A DNA stretch of 64,000 nt, from assembly GCF_023022985.1 (NCBI RefSeq), contig NZ_CP095461.1:2542001-2606000 (forward strand), written 5' to 3'. The number at the start of each line of letters is the position of its first letter. Positions within the stretch are counted from its first letter, which is position 1. The position numbers and the translations under genes are program-made. This document shows positions 19,328 to 28,459 of the stretch, piece by piece. Under the pieces are notes generated by a model. The model was not told the origin of the DNA and did not search any database. It saw only the letters and a program-made list of their open reading frames with translations. Origin of the DNA: Arthrobacter gengyunqii (GTDB taxonomy: Bacteria; Actinomycetota; Actinomycetes; Actinomycetales; Micrococcaceae).

Positions 19328-20984
19328 CGGCACATTCACCAGTAACAGCTCCGACACCGTTTACGACTTCATTGTCGTCGGCGGCGGCTCAGCAGGCTGC
19401 GTGCTGGCCCGCCGTTTGGCTGAAAATCCTGAGGCCAGCGTGCTGCTGCTCGAGGCCGGACCGGACGACGCCGGCCTGGACGCGATCTCGACCGCGTCCG
19501 GCTGGGCCGGCCTGCTTGGCGGATCGTACGACTGGGGTTACTCGTACGATCCCGCCCCTGCCGCCGCGAACCGATCCATCCCCATTCCGCGCGGCAAAGT
19601 CCTGGGCGGTTCCGGCAGCATCAACGCCATGCTCTGGTACCGCGGGCACCGTGACGACTACAACCGCTGGGCGGCGGGCGGTGCCACCGGCTGGGATTAT
19701 GAGTCCCTGCTGCCCTACTTCAAGAAGAGCGAGGACTGGCAGTACGGCGAAACCGAGTACCGCGGTGCCGGCGGGCCGCTGCGCATCGAAACCAGCCCCG
19801 ACCCGCATCCGGTGGCCGCAGCCCTGCTTACCGGCGCCGCCGAACTAGGCCTGTCTGTCCTCGAAGATGCGAATGCAGCCTCGAACGAAGGCGCAGCACT
19901 GGCCAATTTCAACGCTGCTACCGGCCCCGACGGGATTCTGCGCCGAGTCAGCCCCTCGGCCGCGTACCTGCGGCCGGCGGCCGGCTGGCCGAACCTCTGC
20001 ATCCGCACCAACACCAGCGCTCGCCGCCTGGTGATAGAACGCGGCCGCGCCGCCGGCGTCATCATCTCGCCGACCGCGACTCCCGGCAGCCGTGGCAACA
20101 GCAGCGACACGGCGACGATCCGTGCGCGGGCCGGCGTCGTCCTCACCCTCGGTGCCATCGATACACCGCGGCTGCTGATGCTCTCCGGCATCGGCGATAC
20201 GCCTCAGCTGCGCGCTGCCGGCATCGAACCGCTGCTGCACCTGCCCGGCGTCGGCGCCAACTTCCAGGATCATCCGCTCCTGATGGGTGTCAACTTCCGG
20301 CTTCGGGCACCGCTCGATCCAATCCGGGACAACGGCGGCGGCGCCATGCTGAACTGGCGCAGCCAATCCGCTGACCACCGGCCCGATCTGCACGCGTTCG
20401 TGGTACAGGGACGGCACACCAACCCTGCGCTGGCAAAGCAGTACGGCGTTGACGGCGACGTTTGCGCGGTCTCCCCCGGGCTGATGCGGTCACAGTCCAT
20501 CGGCTCCATCCGGCTGCTCGACGCCGCCGGGAAACTGTCCATTGATCCGAACTACCTCGCGGAGCAGGCCGATTTGGATGCCCTGGTCGAGTCCCTGGAC
20601 TGGATGCTGGACCTCGCCGCGACCTCCGGCTACGCCGGACTTCTCGAGCGGCCGCTGTCGCCGCCACGTCGGCTGGACCGCGCCGAGGCCGTTGCTTTCG
20701 TGCGGGCCAGCGTGGACACCTTCTTCCACTGCTCCGGCACGGCGAAGATGGGCGCCGACGAGGCCTCAGTGGTCACTCCAGAGCTGGCGGTCCGCGGCCT
20801 CGAGGGGCTGTGGGTGGCTGATGCCTCGGTCATCCCGGAGATTCCCACCTGCAACCTCCAGGCCCCGGTGGTGGCCATCGCCGAACGGGCCGCCGAGCTC
20901 ATCGCCACGGCGTCCGGAATCCGCCCGGCGAGCGCTGCGTCCATCGCAACGGCCACACCGGCAACACCGACAGCAACAAGGTGA
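19314..20984 (+). CDS. GMC family FAD-dependent oxidoreductase (choline dehydrogenase-like)
   Basis: A 556-residue flavoprotein that oxidises a primary alcohol. The FAD-binding motif is DFIVVGGGSAGCVLARRL at about residues 17-34; the two GMC signatures appear as GKVLGGSGSINAMLWYRG and GAIDTPRLLMLSGIG. The active-site His is in HCSGTAKMG and the protein ends with VADASVIPEIPTCN. The start is taken as the GTG at 19314 inside the end of the preceding gene. Choline, hydroxymethyl-heterocycle or other alcohols are possible; the nearby deaminases favour a heterocyclic alcohol. Confidence 0.9.
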   Translation: MNTTNGTFTSNSSDTVYDFIVVGGGSAGCVLARRLAENPEASVLLLEAGPDDAGLDAISTASGWAGLLGGSYDWGYSYDPAPAAANRSIPIPRGKVLGGSGSINAMLWYRGHRDDYNRWAAGGATGWDYESLLPYFKKSEDWQYGETEYRGAGGPLRIETSPDPHPVAAALLTGAAELGLSVLEDANAASNEGAALANFNAATGPDGILRRVSPSAAYLRPAAGWPNLCIRTNTSARRLVIERGRAAGVIISPTATPGSRGNSSDTATIRARAGVVLTLGAIDTPRLLMLSGIGDTPQLRAAGIEPLLHLPGVGANFQDHPLLMGVNFRLRAPLDPIRDNGGGAMLNWRSQSADHRPDLHAFVVQGRHTNPALAKQYGVDGDVCAVSPGLMRSQSIGSIRLLDAAGKLSIDPNYLAEQADLDALVESLDWMLDLAATSGYAGLLERPLSPPRRLDRAEAVAFVRASVDTFFHCSGTAKMGADEASVVTPELAVRGLEGLWVADASVIPEIPTCNLQAPVVAIAERAAELIATASGIRPASAASIATATPATPTATR

Positions 20985-20995
20985 AAGGAAACACC

Positions 20996-22423
20996 GTGGG
21001 AGAAAATGTGGAAACCCTGTGGTCGGCGGATTTCGTCGTCACTATGAATGCGGACCTTGAGGTCCTGACCGACGCGGCCGTGCTGGTATCCGGCCAGGAC
21101 ATCCTCGAGGTAGGGCCCACCGCCGAGCTGAAGGCACGCCACCCCGGCGCAAAGCGGGTGCACCTGGCCGACCGCCTGCTGATGCCGGGTCTGGTCAACG
21201 CGCACCACCATTCCGGGGTGCTCCGCGGAACCGCCGAGCACCTGCCCGTCTGGGAATGGCTTCGCCTCCACATCGACCCGATGCACCGTGTGCTGCGTCC
21301 CGACGAAGCGGAGGCCGCCGCCTGGCTTTGCTACGCCGAGGGCCTGCTCTCCGGGACCACCACGGTTGTGGACATGTGGCGCTTCATGGACGGGGCTGCG
21401 CGCGCTGCCACCACGTTGGGCAACCGGCTGGTCAGCGTCAATTACGTGGGTGAACACCCGGACCACAACTACTTCGACACGCTTGATGACAACGAGCGGA
21501 TGCTGGAGCGGTGGACCGGTGCGGCCAACGGGCGGATCGTACCGTGGGTCGGTCTGGAGCATCCCTTCTACGCCGACGCGGCCGGTCAGCAGCGGGCCAT
21601 CAGGCTGGCCGGCAAGTACGGCACCGGCCTTTACACGCACTGCAGCGAATCCGAAACGGAGCTGGCGCTTTTCGACCAGGAGTACGGGCTGCGTCCGGGC
21701 TTTGCGCTCGAGAAGCTCGGTTTCTTCGACACGCCCCGCACCATACTGGCGCACGCCGTCTGGCTCGATGACGCGGAAATCACCCTGCTGGCAAAGCACC
21801 GCGTCGGGATCTCGCACAACCCGGTCTCCAACATGAAGCTGGCCTCTGGGATGGCGCCGGTGCAGGAGATGCTGGCGGCGGGCCTGAACGTGGGCCTGGG
21901 CACCGACGGGGAGAAGGAAAACAACAATCTCGACATGTTCGAGGAGATGAAGACGGCTTCCCTGCTCGGCAAGCTGCGTTCCATGGACGCCGCGGCCATG
22001 GATTCCTGGACGGTGCTGAAGATGGCCACCCTCGGAGGAGCTGCTGCCCTGGGCTTGGAAGACCGCATCGGCTCGCTGGAGAAGGGGAAACGGGCCGACT
22101 TCATCGCTGTGCGCACCGACATCCCGCGCATGGTTCCACTGATCGGTTACGGACCGTATGCCAACATCCACCACAATCTGGTCCACGCCGTGCGCGGGTC
22201 GGACGTGGACCTGGTGGTGGTCGACGGTGATGTGGCGGTCAAATCCGGCACCCTCGTCGCCTCGGACCTGCCGGAACTCATCGCCCGGGCACGCGCCGTC
22301 GTGCCCGGGCTGTTCCATCGCCGCAGCGAGTGGCTGGCAGACAACGATGACCCGACTGGACTGTTCAGCGGCGTCAGTCAGCCACCCGTTTACTCGCCCG
22401 TAACGAACGGCGCCCCGCGGTGA
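20996..22423 (+). CDS. Amidohydrolase, MTA/SAH/TRZ deaminase family
   Basis: A 475-residue metal-dependent hydrolase of the COG0402 type (s-triazine hydrolases, S-adenosylhomocysteine deaminase, guanine deaminase relatives). The metal-binding sequence is GLVNAHHHSG, later His ligands are in YTHCSESETE and LAHAVWLDD, SHNPVSNMKL is the family box, and the metal Asp is in GLGTDGEKENN. An in-frame GTG at 20981 overlaps the preceding stop, but the GTG at 20996 has AAGGAA six bases upstream and is preferred. It probably removes an amino group (or chloride) from a ring. Confidence 0.88.
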   Translation: MGENVETLWSADFVVTMNADLEVLTDAAVLVSGQDILEVGPTAELKARHPGAKRVHLADRLLMPGLVNAHHHSGVLRGTAEHLPVWEWLRLHIDPMHRVLRPDEAEAAAWLCYAEGLLSGTTTVVDMWRFMDGAARAATTLGNRLVSVNYVGEHPDHNYFDTLDDNERMLERWTGAANGRIVPWVGLEHPFYADAAGQQRAIRLAGKYGTGLYTHCSESETELALFDQEYGLRPGFALEKLGFFDTPRTILAHAVWLDDAEITLLAKHRVGISHNPVSNMKLASGMAPVQEMLAAGLNVGLGTDGEKENNNLDMFEEMKTASLLGKLRSMDAAAMDSWTVLKMATLGGAAALGLEDRIGSLEKGKRADFIAVRTDIPRMVPLIGYGPYANIHHNLVHAVRGSDVDLVVVDGDVAVKSGTLVASDLPELIARARAVVPGLFHRRSEWLADNDDPTGLFSGVSQPPVYSPVTNGAPR

Positions 22424-22529
22424 AACATACCGTCCATAGGGTCTTCCCAGAGCCTCCATCCGCACCAGTACCCATGCGCCATCCATCCCGAGCCACTCGT
22501 CGTGGGCTCGCATCCTGCAAGGACTCTTT

Positions 22530-23606
22530 ATGACCATCTGTTTCGCCACTCCCGCTTCCGCCCGACGCACCCGCCGGGCCGCCGCCCTGTCAGTGCTGAC
22601 CGTTTCGGCCCTGGCGCTGAGCGCCTGTGGCAGCTCCGCCGCATCCTCGGACCCAGGCGCTGGGGACTACGGCACGCTGAACTACAACCAATCCTGGGTC
22701 AAGACCACCGAGTTCGCCGGCGAATTCTTCGCTGACAGCAACGGCTACTTCAAGGACGCCGGTTTCAGCGGCGTCAACCTCATTTCCGGCGGGCCCAGCG
22801 GCACCTCCTCGGAATCGATGGTCCTTGCCGGCAGCGCTCTTGTAGGCACAACCACCCCGATCGCCACCGGGTCGATGGTGTCGGAAAGCGAGGCGCCCCT
22901 GAAGATCATCGGTGCCAAGTTCCAGAAGAACCCGTTCACCGTTTACTCGCTGGGAGACAATCCGATCAACACACCCCAAGACATGATCGGCAAGAAAATT
23001 GGGGTGGCCTCCGGCACCAATGAGATCCTGTTCGAGGCTCTGTTGGAAGTCAACGGGATCGACCCCGGCCAGGTGGAGGCGGTACCGGTCCAGTTTGACC
23101 CGCAGCCGCTGATGAACGGTGAAGTCGAGGGCCAGATCGGTTTCCTGACCAACGAGGCGCTCGCCGTCGAGCTCAAAGGTTTCGAGGTCGCCAATATGCC
23201 ATTCGCCGACCACGGCATGCCGTTTGTCGCCGGCGCGTTCGTGACCACCGACGAGAACATCGAGACACGGCGCGAAGAGCTCAAGGCATTTCTGGTCGCT
23301 GCGATCAAGGGGTGGCAGGACGCCGTTTCCGATCCGGAGGAGGCCGCCCGCCTCGCCTATGAGGAATACGGATCGGATCTTGGCCTGGACCCGGAAAAGG
23401 AGAAACGGCAGGCCGTCGAGCAGAACAAACTAGTGCTCGGAGACGCCGGCGCGGAGCATGGAATCCTCTACATCTCGGACGACCTCGCCCAGGCGAACAT
23501 CGAGGTGCTCAAGGTCGCCGGTTACGACGACATCACCGCCGAGGACCTCTTCGACAATTCCCTGCTTGAGGAGATCTACGCCGAGAACCCGGAGCTGAAG
23601 CAGTAG
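22530..23606 (+). CDS. NMT1/THI5-like ABC transporter substrate-binding lipoprotein
   Basis: A 358-residue lipoprotein: a basic N-terminus, a hydrophobic stretch and the lipobox LSAC (Cys about residue 33). The mature part begins YGTLNYNQSWVKTTEFAG and has the segment GYFKDAGFSGVNLISGGPSG. A GGPS/GGPN turn after the first helix is, from memory, typical of NMT1-type binding proteins for pyrimidines and related heterocycles, and SsuA/TauA-type proteins share the fold. It collects the substrate for the ATPase and two permeases encoded downstream. CAAGGA precedes the ATG by about six bases. Confidence 0.88.
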   Translation: MTICFATPASARRTRRAAALSVLTVSALALSACGSSAASSDPGAGDYGTLNYNQSWVKTTEFAGEFFADSNGYFKDAGFSGVNLISGGPSGTSSESMVLAGSALVGTTTPIATGSMVSESEAPLKIIGAKFQKNPFTVYSLGDNPINTPQDMIGKKIGVASGTNEILFEALLEVNGIDPGQVEAVPVQFDPQPLMNGEVEGQIGFLTNEALAVELKGFEVANMPFADHGMPFVAGAFVTTDENIETRREELKAFLVAAIKGWQDAVSDPEEAARLAYEEYGSDLGLDPEKEKRQAVEQNKLVLGDAGAEHGILYISDDLAQANIEVLKVAGYDDITAEDLFDNSLLEEIYAENPELKQ

Positions 23607-24094
23607 TGGCCGGCCAACCCACCGCACCGGACCCGGGCCTGCTGCGTCAGGCCCTAACCGTGGCACAGGATGCCAAAGACCACGGCCGGCATCCTTTCGG
23701 CGCGCTCGTCGCTGACAGCCTCGGACAAGTGGTGTCCTCAGCCGGCAACAATTCGATGCCGCCTGAGGGCGATCCCACCCAGCACGCCGAACTCCGGGCC
23801 CTGGCGGAGGCATCCTTACGGCTCGGTCCGGAGGCAATGGCCAGGGCCACGCTGTACACCAGTGCGGAACCCTGCGTGATGTGCACGGGTGCCGCGTACT
23901 GGACCGGGATTGGGACGATCGTGTACGCCCTGTCCGAACACCGGCTGCTTGAACTCACCGGGGCCAATCCGGAAAACCCCACCTTCGATCTGCCCTGCCG
24001 GGAGGTCATCTCCCGCGGACAGCGGAACATCGAAGTATTCGGTCCGCTGCTGGAAGAGGAAGCGGCAGTCCCGCACATCGGTTTCTGGAACTAA
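23606..24094 (+). CDS. Nucleoside/guanine deaminase-like protein (CDA fold)
   Basis: A 162-residue zinc deaminase of the cytidine/guanine deaminase superfamily. The zinc site is complete: HAE in TQHAELRALAEAS and the PCxxC motif in SAEPCVMCTGAAYWTG. HPFGALVAD and a C-terminal NPTFDLPCREVI resemble guanine deaminase (GuaD) and tRNA-adenosine deaminase relatives. Its GTG start overlaps the stop of the binding-protein gene by one base (TAGTG). Third deaminase-type enzyme of the operon, from a fold unrelated to the two amidohydrolases. Confidence 0.87.
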   Translation: MAGQPTAPDPGLLRQALTVAQDAKDHGRHPFGALVADSLGQVVSSAGNNSMPPEGDPTQHAELRALAEASLRLGPEAMARATLYTSAEPCVMCTGAAYWTGIGTIVYALSEHRLLELTGANPENPTFDLPCREVISRGQRNIEVFGPLLEEEAAVPHIGFWN

Positions 24095-24142
24095 ATCTCC
24101 GCTGGCAGGGCAACGGATATCCCGGAGCCCCTGGACCCAAGA

Positions 24143-25009
24143 ATGCGAGTTGACGCCATGACTGCTGAAATCATCACAACAGCCCCTGCACCATATTCCA
24201 CCGGCAGCGGGATCAATCTTTCCGGCCTGCAAAAGTCGTTTGCCATGGGACGGAAGACAGTGACCGCTCTGGAGAACGTGAACCTGACGACAGAAAAGGG
24301 TGCCTTCCTGTCTTTGCTCGGCCCCTCCGGCTGCGGCAAATCCACCATCCTGCGCATACTCGCGGGCCTTGAACAGCCCACGGGCGGCTCGGTCCTGGTG
24401 GACGGCAAATCTCCGGCGGACCTGCGGCGCGGCCACGAACTGGGCATCGCCTTCCAAGACTCGGCGCTGCTGCCCTGGCGCAGCGTCTACACCAACATCA
24501 AGCTTCCCCTCGAGGTCGCCGGACTGCCAGCGGACGATGACCACGTCAACGGCCTCATCGAGCTGGTGGGGCTGAAGGGCTTCGAGAAGGCCAAGCCAGG
24601 CCAGCTGTCCGGCGGCATGCGCCAGCGCGTGTCGATCGCCCGCTCGCTGGTGGTCAAGCCCTCCGTCCTGCTGCTGGATGAGCCGTTCGGCGCCCTGGAC
24701 GACATGACCCGGCAACGCCTGAACCTCGAGCTGCTGCGGATCTGGACCGAGAAGCCGGCCACCACGCTGATGGTCACGCACGGCATCTCCGAAGCGATCT
24801 TCCTCTCCGACGTCGTCGCCGTGATGAGTCCCCGCCCGGGCCGCATCGTGGAGGTTTTCGATGTCGACCTGCCGCGTCCGCGCACACCCGAGATGATGCG
24901 GTCCCCGGAGTTCCATGCCCTCCACGACCACGCGTCCGAGCTGCTGTTCAGCCCGCACGGCACCGACGGGTCCGAACCCTCCGGCGCAGCGATGGAACAG
25001 CACCTGTGA
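24143..25009 (+). CDS. NitT/TauT-type ABC transporter ATP-binding protein
   Basis: A 288-residue ATPase with Walker [18 protein letters not shown]-loop [10 protein letters not shown], signature [16 protein letters not shown], Walker [17 protein letters not shown] and the His switch [13 protein letters not shown]. The Q-loop and the [10 protein letters not shown]-loop are typical of the SsuB/TauB/ThiZ group. It may start at 24143 or at the second ATG at 24158. It overlaps the first permease gene by four bases (GTGA). Confidence 0.92.
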   Translation: MRVDAMTAEIITTAPAPYSTGSGINLSGLQKSFAMGRKTVTALENVNLTTEKGAFLSLLGPSGCGKSTILRILAGLEQPTGGSVLVDGKSPADLRRGHELGIAFQDSALLPWRSVYTNIKLPLEVAGLPADDDHVNGLIELVGLKGFEKAKPGQLSGGMRQRVSIARSLVVKPSVLLLDEPFGALDDMTRQRLNLELLRIWTEKPATTLMVTHGISEAIFLSDVVAVMSPRPGRIVEVFDVDLPRPRTPEMMRSPEFHALHDHASELLFSPHGTDGSEPSGAAMEQHL

Positions 25010-25845
25010 GCGCCGGACGTGCAAGGTTTCCGCTCCCGCCCTGGGCCATCGGCCTCGGCGGCGTGGTCCTTGTCATCGGCCTCTGGTGGATCGGCGCGCT
25101 CACGTTCCTCTCCGGCATCGGTGCCGCGCCCGACGGCGGTGGCGGCAGCATTCCCACCCCGCTCGCCATCGTCCAGCAGTTCGGTGCTGACGGCTTCGAC
25201 TACTACCAGCGGAACGCCAGCGTGACCATCATCGAAGCCGTCACCGGCTATTTCTGGGGCAACCTCATCGCCCTTGCACTCGCCGGCGCTGTCATGGTCT
25301 TTCCACTCCTTGAGCGGCTGGTCTCCCAGCTCGGGGTCATCAGCTACTGCCTGCCGGTGGTCGCGATCGGCCCGATCATCTTCATCATCATGGGTCCGCC
25401 GGCCACAGGCGAAGCGTCTGGAACGGCCGTAGCGCTGGCGGCCCTGTCGGTGTTCTTCACAACGCTGGTCGGGTCCATCATGGGCTTCAAGACCGCCGAC
25501 CAGTCCAGCCTCGACATTGTGACGGTCTACGGCGGGCGGCGCATCCACCAGCTGGTCAAGGTGCAGGCCATCGCCGCCATCCCCGGGGTCCTGAACTCGC
25601 TGAAGATCGCCGCACCGGCTGCCTTCCTCGGCGCTGTGCTGGGCGAGTATGTCGGCGGCGTGGACCGGGGCCTCGGCCCGGCGATGGTCAACGCCCAGCA
25701 GTCCCTGGAGATTGAACGCGTCTGGGGCGTCGCACTCGTCTGCGGCCTGCTCGCCGGGGCCGGTTACCTCCTGTTCGCCCTGATTTCCCGGTACGCGACC
25801 CCGTGGTCCGCCGGTTCCGCTTCCGCCGAAGGAGGACGACGCTAG
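25006..25845 (+). CDS. ABC transporter permease 1 (SsuC/TauC/ThiX-like)
   Basis: A 279-residue inner-membrane protein with about six hydrophobic segments, starting at [20 protein letters not shown]. The EAA-type cytoplasmic loop that contacts the ATPase is near [28 protein letters not shown], given here as two parts separated at KVQ. GTG start overlapping the ATPase stop. Forms a heterodimeric channel with permease 2. Confidence 0.9.
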   Translation: MSAGRARFPLPPWAIGLGGVVLVIGLWWIGALTFLSGIGAAPDGGGGSIPTPLAIVQQFGADGFDYYQRNASVTIIEAVTGYFWGNLIALALAGAVMVFPLLERLVSQLGVISYCLPVVAIGPIIFIIMGPPATGEASGTAVALAALSVFFTTLVGSIMGFKTADQSSLDIVTVYGGRRIHQLVKVQAIAAIPGVLNSLKIAAPAAFLGAVLGEYVGGVDRGLGPAMVNAQQSLEIERVWGVALVCGLLAGAGYLLFALISRYATPWSAGSASAEGGRR

Positions 25846-26637
25846 ATGAACACTGAAACCCTCAAGGGGCTGGGCCGAAACACCCTGAACGTGGGCCTGT
25901 CACTGGCCGTCGTCGTCGTGCTCTGGGTCGTGGCCCTGCGGATCCTCGATGTCTCCAGCTACATCGGCAAGGGCCCCCTGGATGTCTGGAAGTACCTGTT
26001 TGTGCAGGAGGACGCGGCGGAGAACCTCGCCGGCCTGTTCGCGGCGCTGGGCCGGACAATGGCCGACGCCGCCCTCGGGTTTATTTCCGGCCTCACGGCC
26101 GCGATCGTGATCGCCACTCTGTTCACCCTGTTCCGCGGCGTGGAACACGCTCTGATGCCGATGGCCATGCTGCTGCGCTCCGTCCCGCTGGTGGCGATGG
26201 CTCCCATCATTATTCTGATCTTTGGCCGCGAAACCGCCGCAGTGGGAGCGATGGGCGGCATAGTGGTGCTCTTTCCCGCGCTGGTGACGATCGTAATGGG
26301 CCTGCGCTCGGCCTCACCGGCCATGATGGACGTCATCACCGTCTTCGGCGGCAGCAAGTTTGACGCGTTCCGTAAAGTGGCGCTGCCCTCCTCGATGCCT
26401 GCTTTCTTCACCGCGCTGCGCATCTCCATCCCGGGAGCCCTGACCGGGGCGCTGCTGGCCGAATGGCTCGCCACCGGCCAGGGCATCGGTTACGAGATCA
26501 TTTCCTCGGTCTCCCGCGCCCGCTACGACGCCGTCTGGGCCTCCGTGGTCGGCGTGACCCTGGCCTCGCTGCTGCTCTACGGTGTCGTGTCCCTGATTGA
26601 GGCAGCCGTCATGCGCCGCATGGGCAAGAAACCGTGA
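25846..26637 (+). CDS. ABC transporter permease 2 (SsuC/TauC/ThiX-like)
   Basis: A 263-residue permease with about six membrane segments (first VGLSLAVVVVLWVVALRIL) and the EAA-like loop VFGGSKFDAFRKVALPSSMP. Its ATG directly follows the TAG of permease 1, and its TGA overlaps the start of the second amidohydrolase gene. The importer therefore uses two different permeases, unlike the single SsuC or TauC homodimer. Confidence 0.9.
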   Translation: MNTETLKGLGRNTLNVGLSLAVVVVLWVVALRILDVSSYIGKGPLDVWKYLFVQEDAAENLAGLFAALGRTMADAALGFISGLTAAIVIATLFTLFRGVEHALMPMAMLLRSVPLVAMAPIIILIFGRETAAVGAMGGIVVLFPALVTIVMGLRSASPAMMDVITVFGGSKFDAFRKVALPSSMPAFFTALRISIPGALTGALLAEWLATGQGIGYEIISSVSRARYDAVWASVVGVTLASLLLYGVVSLIEAAVMRRMGKKP

Positions 26638-28037
26638 GGCGGCCCATGCAGGCGGGCAGCCGCCAGCCCGCGCTCCCCGGTACGGCGAAGGCTGACACCC
26701 TCATCACCAACGCGCACGTCGTGGCCGACCGGGACACCGAGTACCCCGGCGGCTGGATCGCCCTCACCACAGGGCGGGTGGCCGCCGTCGGGCACTCCTT
26801 CGAGGCGCCGCCTCAGGCACACCACACCATCGACGCGGGTGGGCGCCTGCTCACCCCGGGCCTCGTCAACACCCACCACCACATGTACCAGAACCTCACA
26901 CGCTCCTACGGACCTGCCGTTAACGGCAGTCTCTTTGACTGGCTCACCACGCTCTATCCACTCTGGGCGGGGCTGGACGAGGAAAACACCTACCTTTCGA
27001 CCTACGTGGGCATCGTGGAACTGCTCATGGGCGGGTGCACCACGTCCAGCGACCACCTGTACGTACACCCCCGGCCCGGGCTCATCGACGCCCAGGTGGC
27101 TGCGGCCACCGAACTGGGCTTCCGGTTCATGGCCGTGCGCGGTTCGATGACCCGTTCCGAGGAGGACGGCGGACTGCCCCCGGCCTCGGTGGTGCAGGAC
27201 CACGACACGATCATGGCCGACGCCGAACGGCTGGTGGCCGCATACCACGACCCTTCCCCGGGAGCGATGACACGCATTGCGCTCGGCCCGTGCTCGCCTT
27301 TTTCGGTGTCTGAAAAAATCATGGTCTCCAGTGCCGAGTTCGCCGCGAAACACGATGTTCGGCTGCACTCCCACCTGGTTGAAGACCATGAGGAGGACAC
27401 GTACTGCCTGGTAACCTACGGCTGCCGTCCCGTTGAATACTTCGAACGGGTGGGCTGGGCTTCGGACCGAGCGTGGGTGGCACATTTGATCTACCCGTCC
27501 GACGCCGAGGTGGCCCGGCTTGCCGCCGCCGGCGTCGGGGCCACACAGTGTCCGAGCTCCAATATGATGATCGGCGGGGGTTCCATGGATGCGATGAAGA
27601 TGCGCTCCCTGGGCCTGACCGTGGGTCTGGGCTGCGACGGTTCCGCCTCCACCGACAGCGCTTCGCTTTGGATGGAAACCCGCAATGCAATGCTGCTGGG
27701 GCGCCTGCGCAACGGTCCGGCCTCCATGCAGGCCCGCGACGCATTGGACATCGCCACCCGGGGCGGTGCGGCGTGCCTGGGCTGGGACGACGAGGTCGGT
27801 CACCTGCGCCCGGGGGCCTGCGCCGATGTGGTCGTGTGGGAAACCCACCCCGTCGCGCTGGCCGGCGCATTGGTGGACCCGGTCGAGGCCTGGCTGCGAA
27901 CCGGTCCGGCCCGTGCCTGGCACACAATGGTCGCAGGAAAGCTTCTGGTGCAGGAGGGTGAACCAGTGGCTGCGGCGCTGCCTGACGTGCTGCGCCGCCA
28001 TCGCACCGCTGCCGCCGCCATCCAGCGGCTGGCCTAG
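26634..28037 (+). CDS. Amidohydrolase, 8-oxoguanine deaminase-like
   Basis: A 467-residue COG0402 amidohydrolase. The metal motif is GLVNTHHHMYQNLTR, followed by CTTSSDHLYVHP, the histidines in RLHSHLVEDHEED and VAHLIYPSDAE, the box TQCPSSNMMIGGG and the metal Asp in GLGCDGSASTDS. The HHHMYQNLTR and GCDGSASTDS signatures are those I associate with 8-oxoguanine and isocytosine deaminases and with triazine hydrolase TrzN relatives. The GTG at 26634 overlaps permease 2; an ATG at 26646 is the alternative start. Last gene of the operon. Confidence 0.86.
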   Translation: MRRPMQAGSRQPALPGTAKADTLITNAHVVADRDTEYPGGWIALTTGRVAAVGHSFEAPPQAHHTIDAGGRLLTPGLVNTHHHMYQNLTRSYGPAVNGSLFDWLTTLYPLWAGLDEENTYLSTYVGIVELLMGGCTTSSDHLYVHPRPGLIDAQVAAATELGFRFMAVRGSMTRSEEDGGLPPASVVQDHDTIMADAERLVAAYHDPSPGAMTRIALGPCSPFSVSEKIMVSSAEFAAKHDVRLHSHLVEDHEEDTYCLVTYGCRPVEYFERVGWASDRAWVAHLIYPSDAEVARLAAAGVGATQCPSSNMMIGGGSMDAMKMRSLGLTVGLGCDGSASTDSASLWMETRNAMLLGRLRNGPASMQARDALDIATRGGAACLGWDDEVGHLRPGACADVVVWETHPVALAGALVDPVEAWLRTGPARAWHTMVAGKLLVQEGEPVAAALPDVLRRHRTAAAAIQRLA

Positions 28038-28220
28038 CTCCAGATGCCTCGTGCAGATCGTCTCGCGGTGGTGAATGGCGTGACTGAAATATGAAGTGGA
28101 TCTCACTTCCGCCGATACCCGCCGATCCGTTAGCTACAGGGCAGAAAGGCTGGTAGTGTTGTCTGTCGTTGCGGATGACAAATCGCCGGTTTCGCCGGCA
28201 AGATGACATCCTCGCGAGAT

Positions 28221-28296
28221 GCACCTCTAGCTCAATTGGCAGAGCATCTGACTCTTAATCAGAGGGTTCCGGGTTCAAGTCCCGGGGGGTGCACCA
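28221..28296 (+). tRNA. tRNA-Lys (anticodon CTT), second copy
   Basis: Same 73-base mature sequence as the copy at 14594, but here CCA is encoded (28294-28296). The upstream 40 bases also resemble those of copy 1 (a shared TGTCGTTGCGG and CAAATCG), so promoter and tRNA were duplicated together or share origin. Confidence 0.97.
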
Positions 28297-28302
28297 CATC
28301 AA

Positions 28303-28352
28303 GGAGAGCGGTTCAGTTCGGTGAAAACCGGACAGGGCCGCTCTTCTTTTTT
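28303..28352 (+). terminator. Terminator of tRNA-Lys copy 2
   Basis: Stem AGAGCGG/CCGCTCT (28305-28311 with 28338-28344) is followed by CTTTTTT. Confidence 0.65.
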
Positions 28353-28406
28353 GTGCCCGCTTGGTTCACGGACCTGGACTCGTTCACAGACCTGGATTAA
28401 ACGGAG

Positions 28407-28440
28407 AGAGGCACGCACCCTGCAAAGGATGCGTGCCTCT
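28407..28440 (-). terminator. Hairpin downstream of the MarR gene
   Basis: A perfect 11-bp inverted repeat (28407-28417 with 28430-28440) lies 20 bases after the stop of the minus-strand MarR gene. The T-run is poor. Confidence 0.5.
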
Positions 28441-28459
28441 TGCGAGCTTTCGCCGGATC

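Noticed and set aside
20630..22570. 646-codon minus-strand ORF opposite the amidohydrolase
   Set aside because: Gly/Arg/His-rich shadow; the plus strand has all metal-binding motifs of the amidohydrolase.
26577..28106. 509-codon minus-strand ORF opposite the 8-oxoguanine deaminase-like gene
   Set aside because: Shadow frame without motifs; the plus-strand gene is complete and coupled to the operon.
14594..28296. The tRNA-bracketed block as a proven integrative element
   Set aside because: No integrase, excisionase or transfer gene is present and the repeats are full tRNA genes rather than a short att site, so it is reported only as a candidate island.
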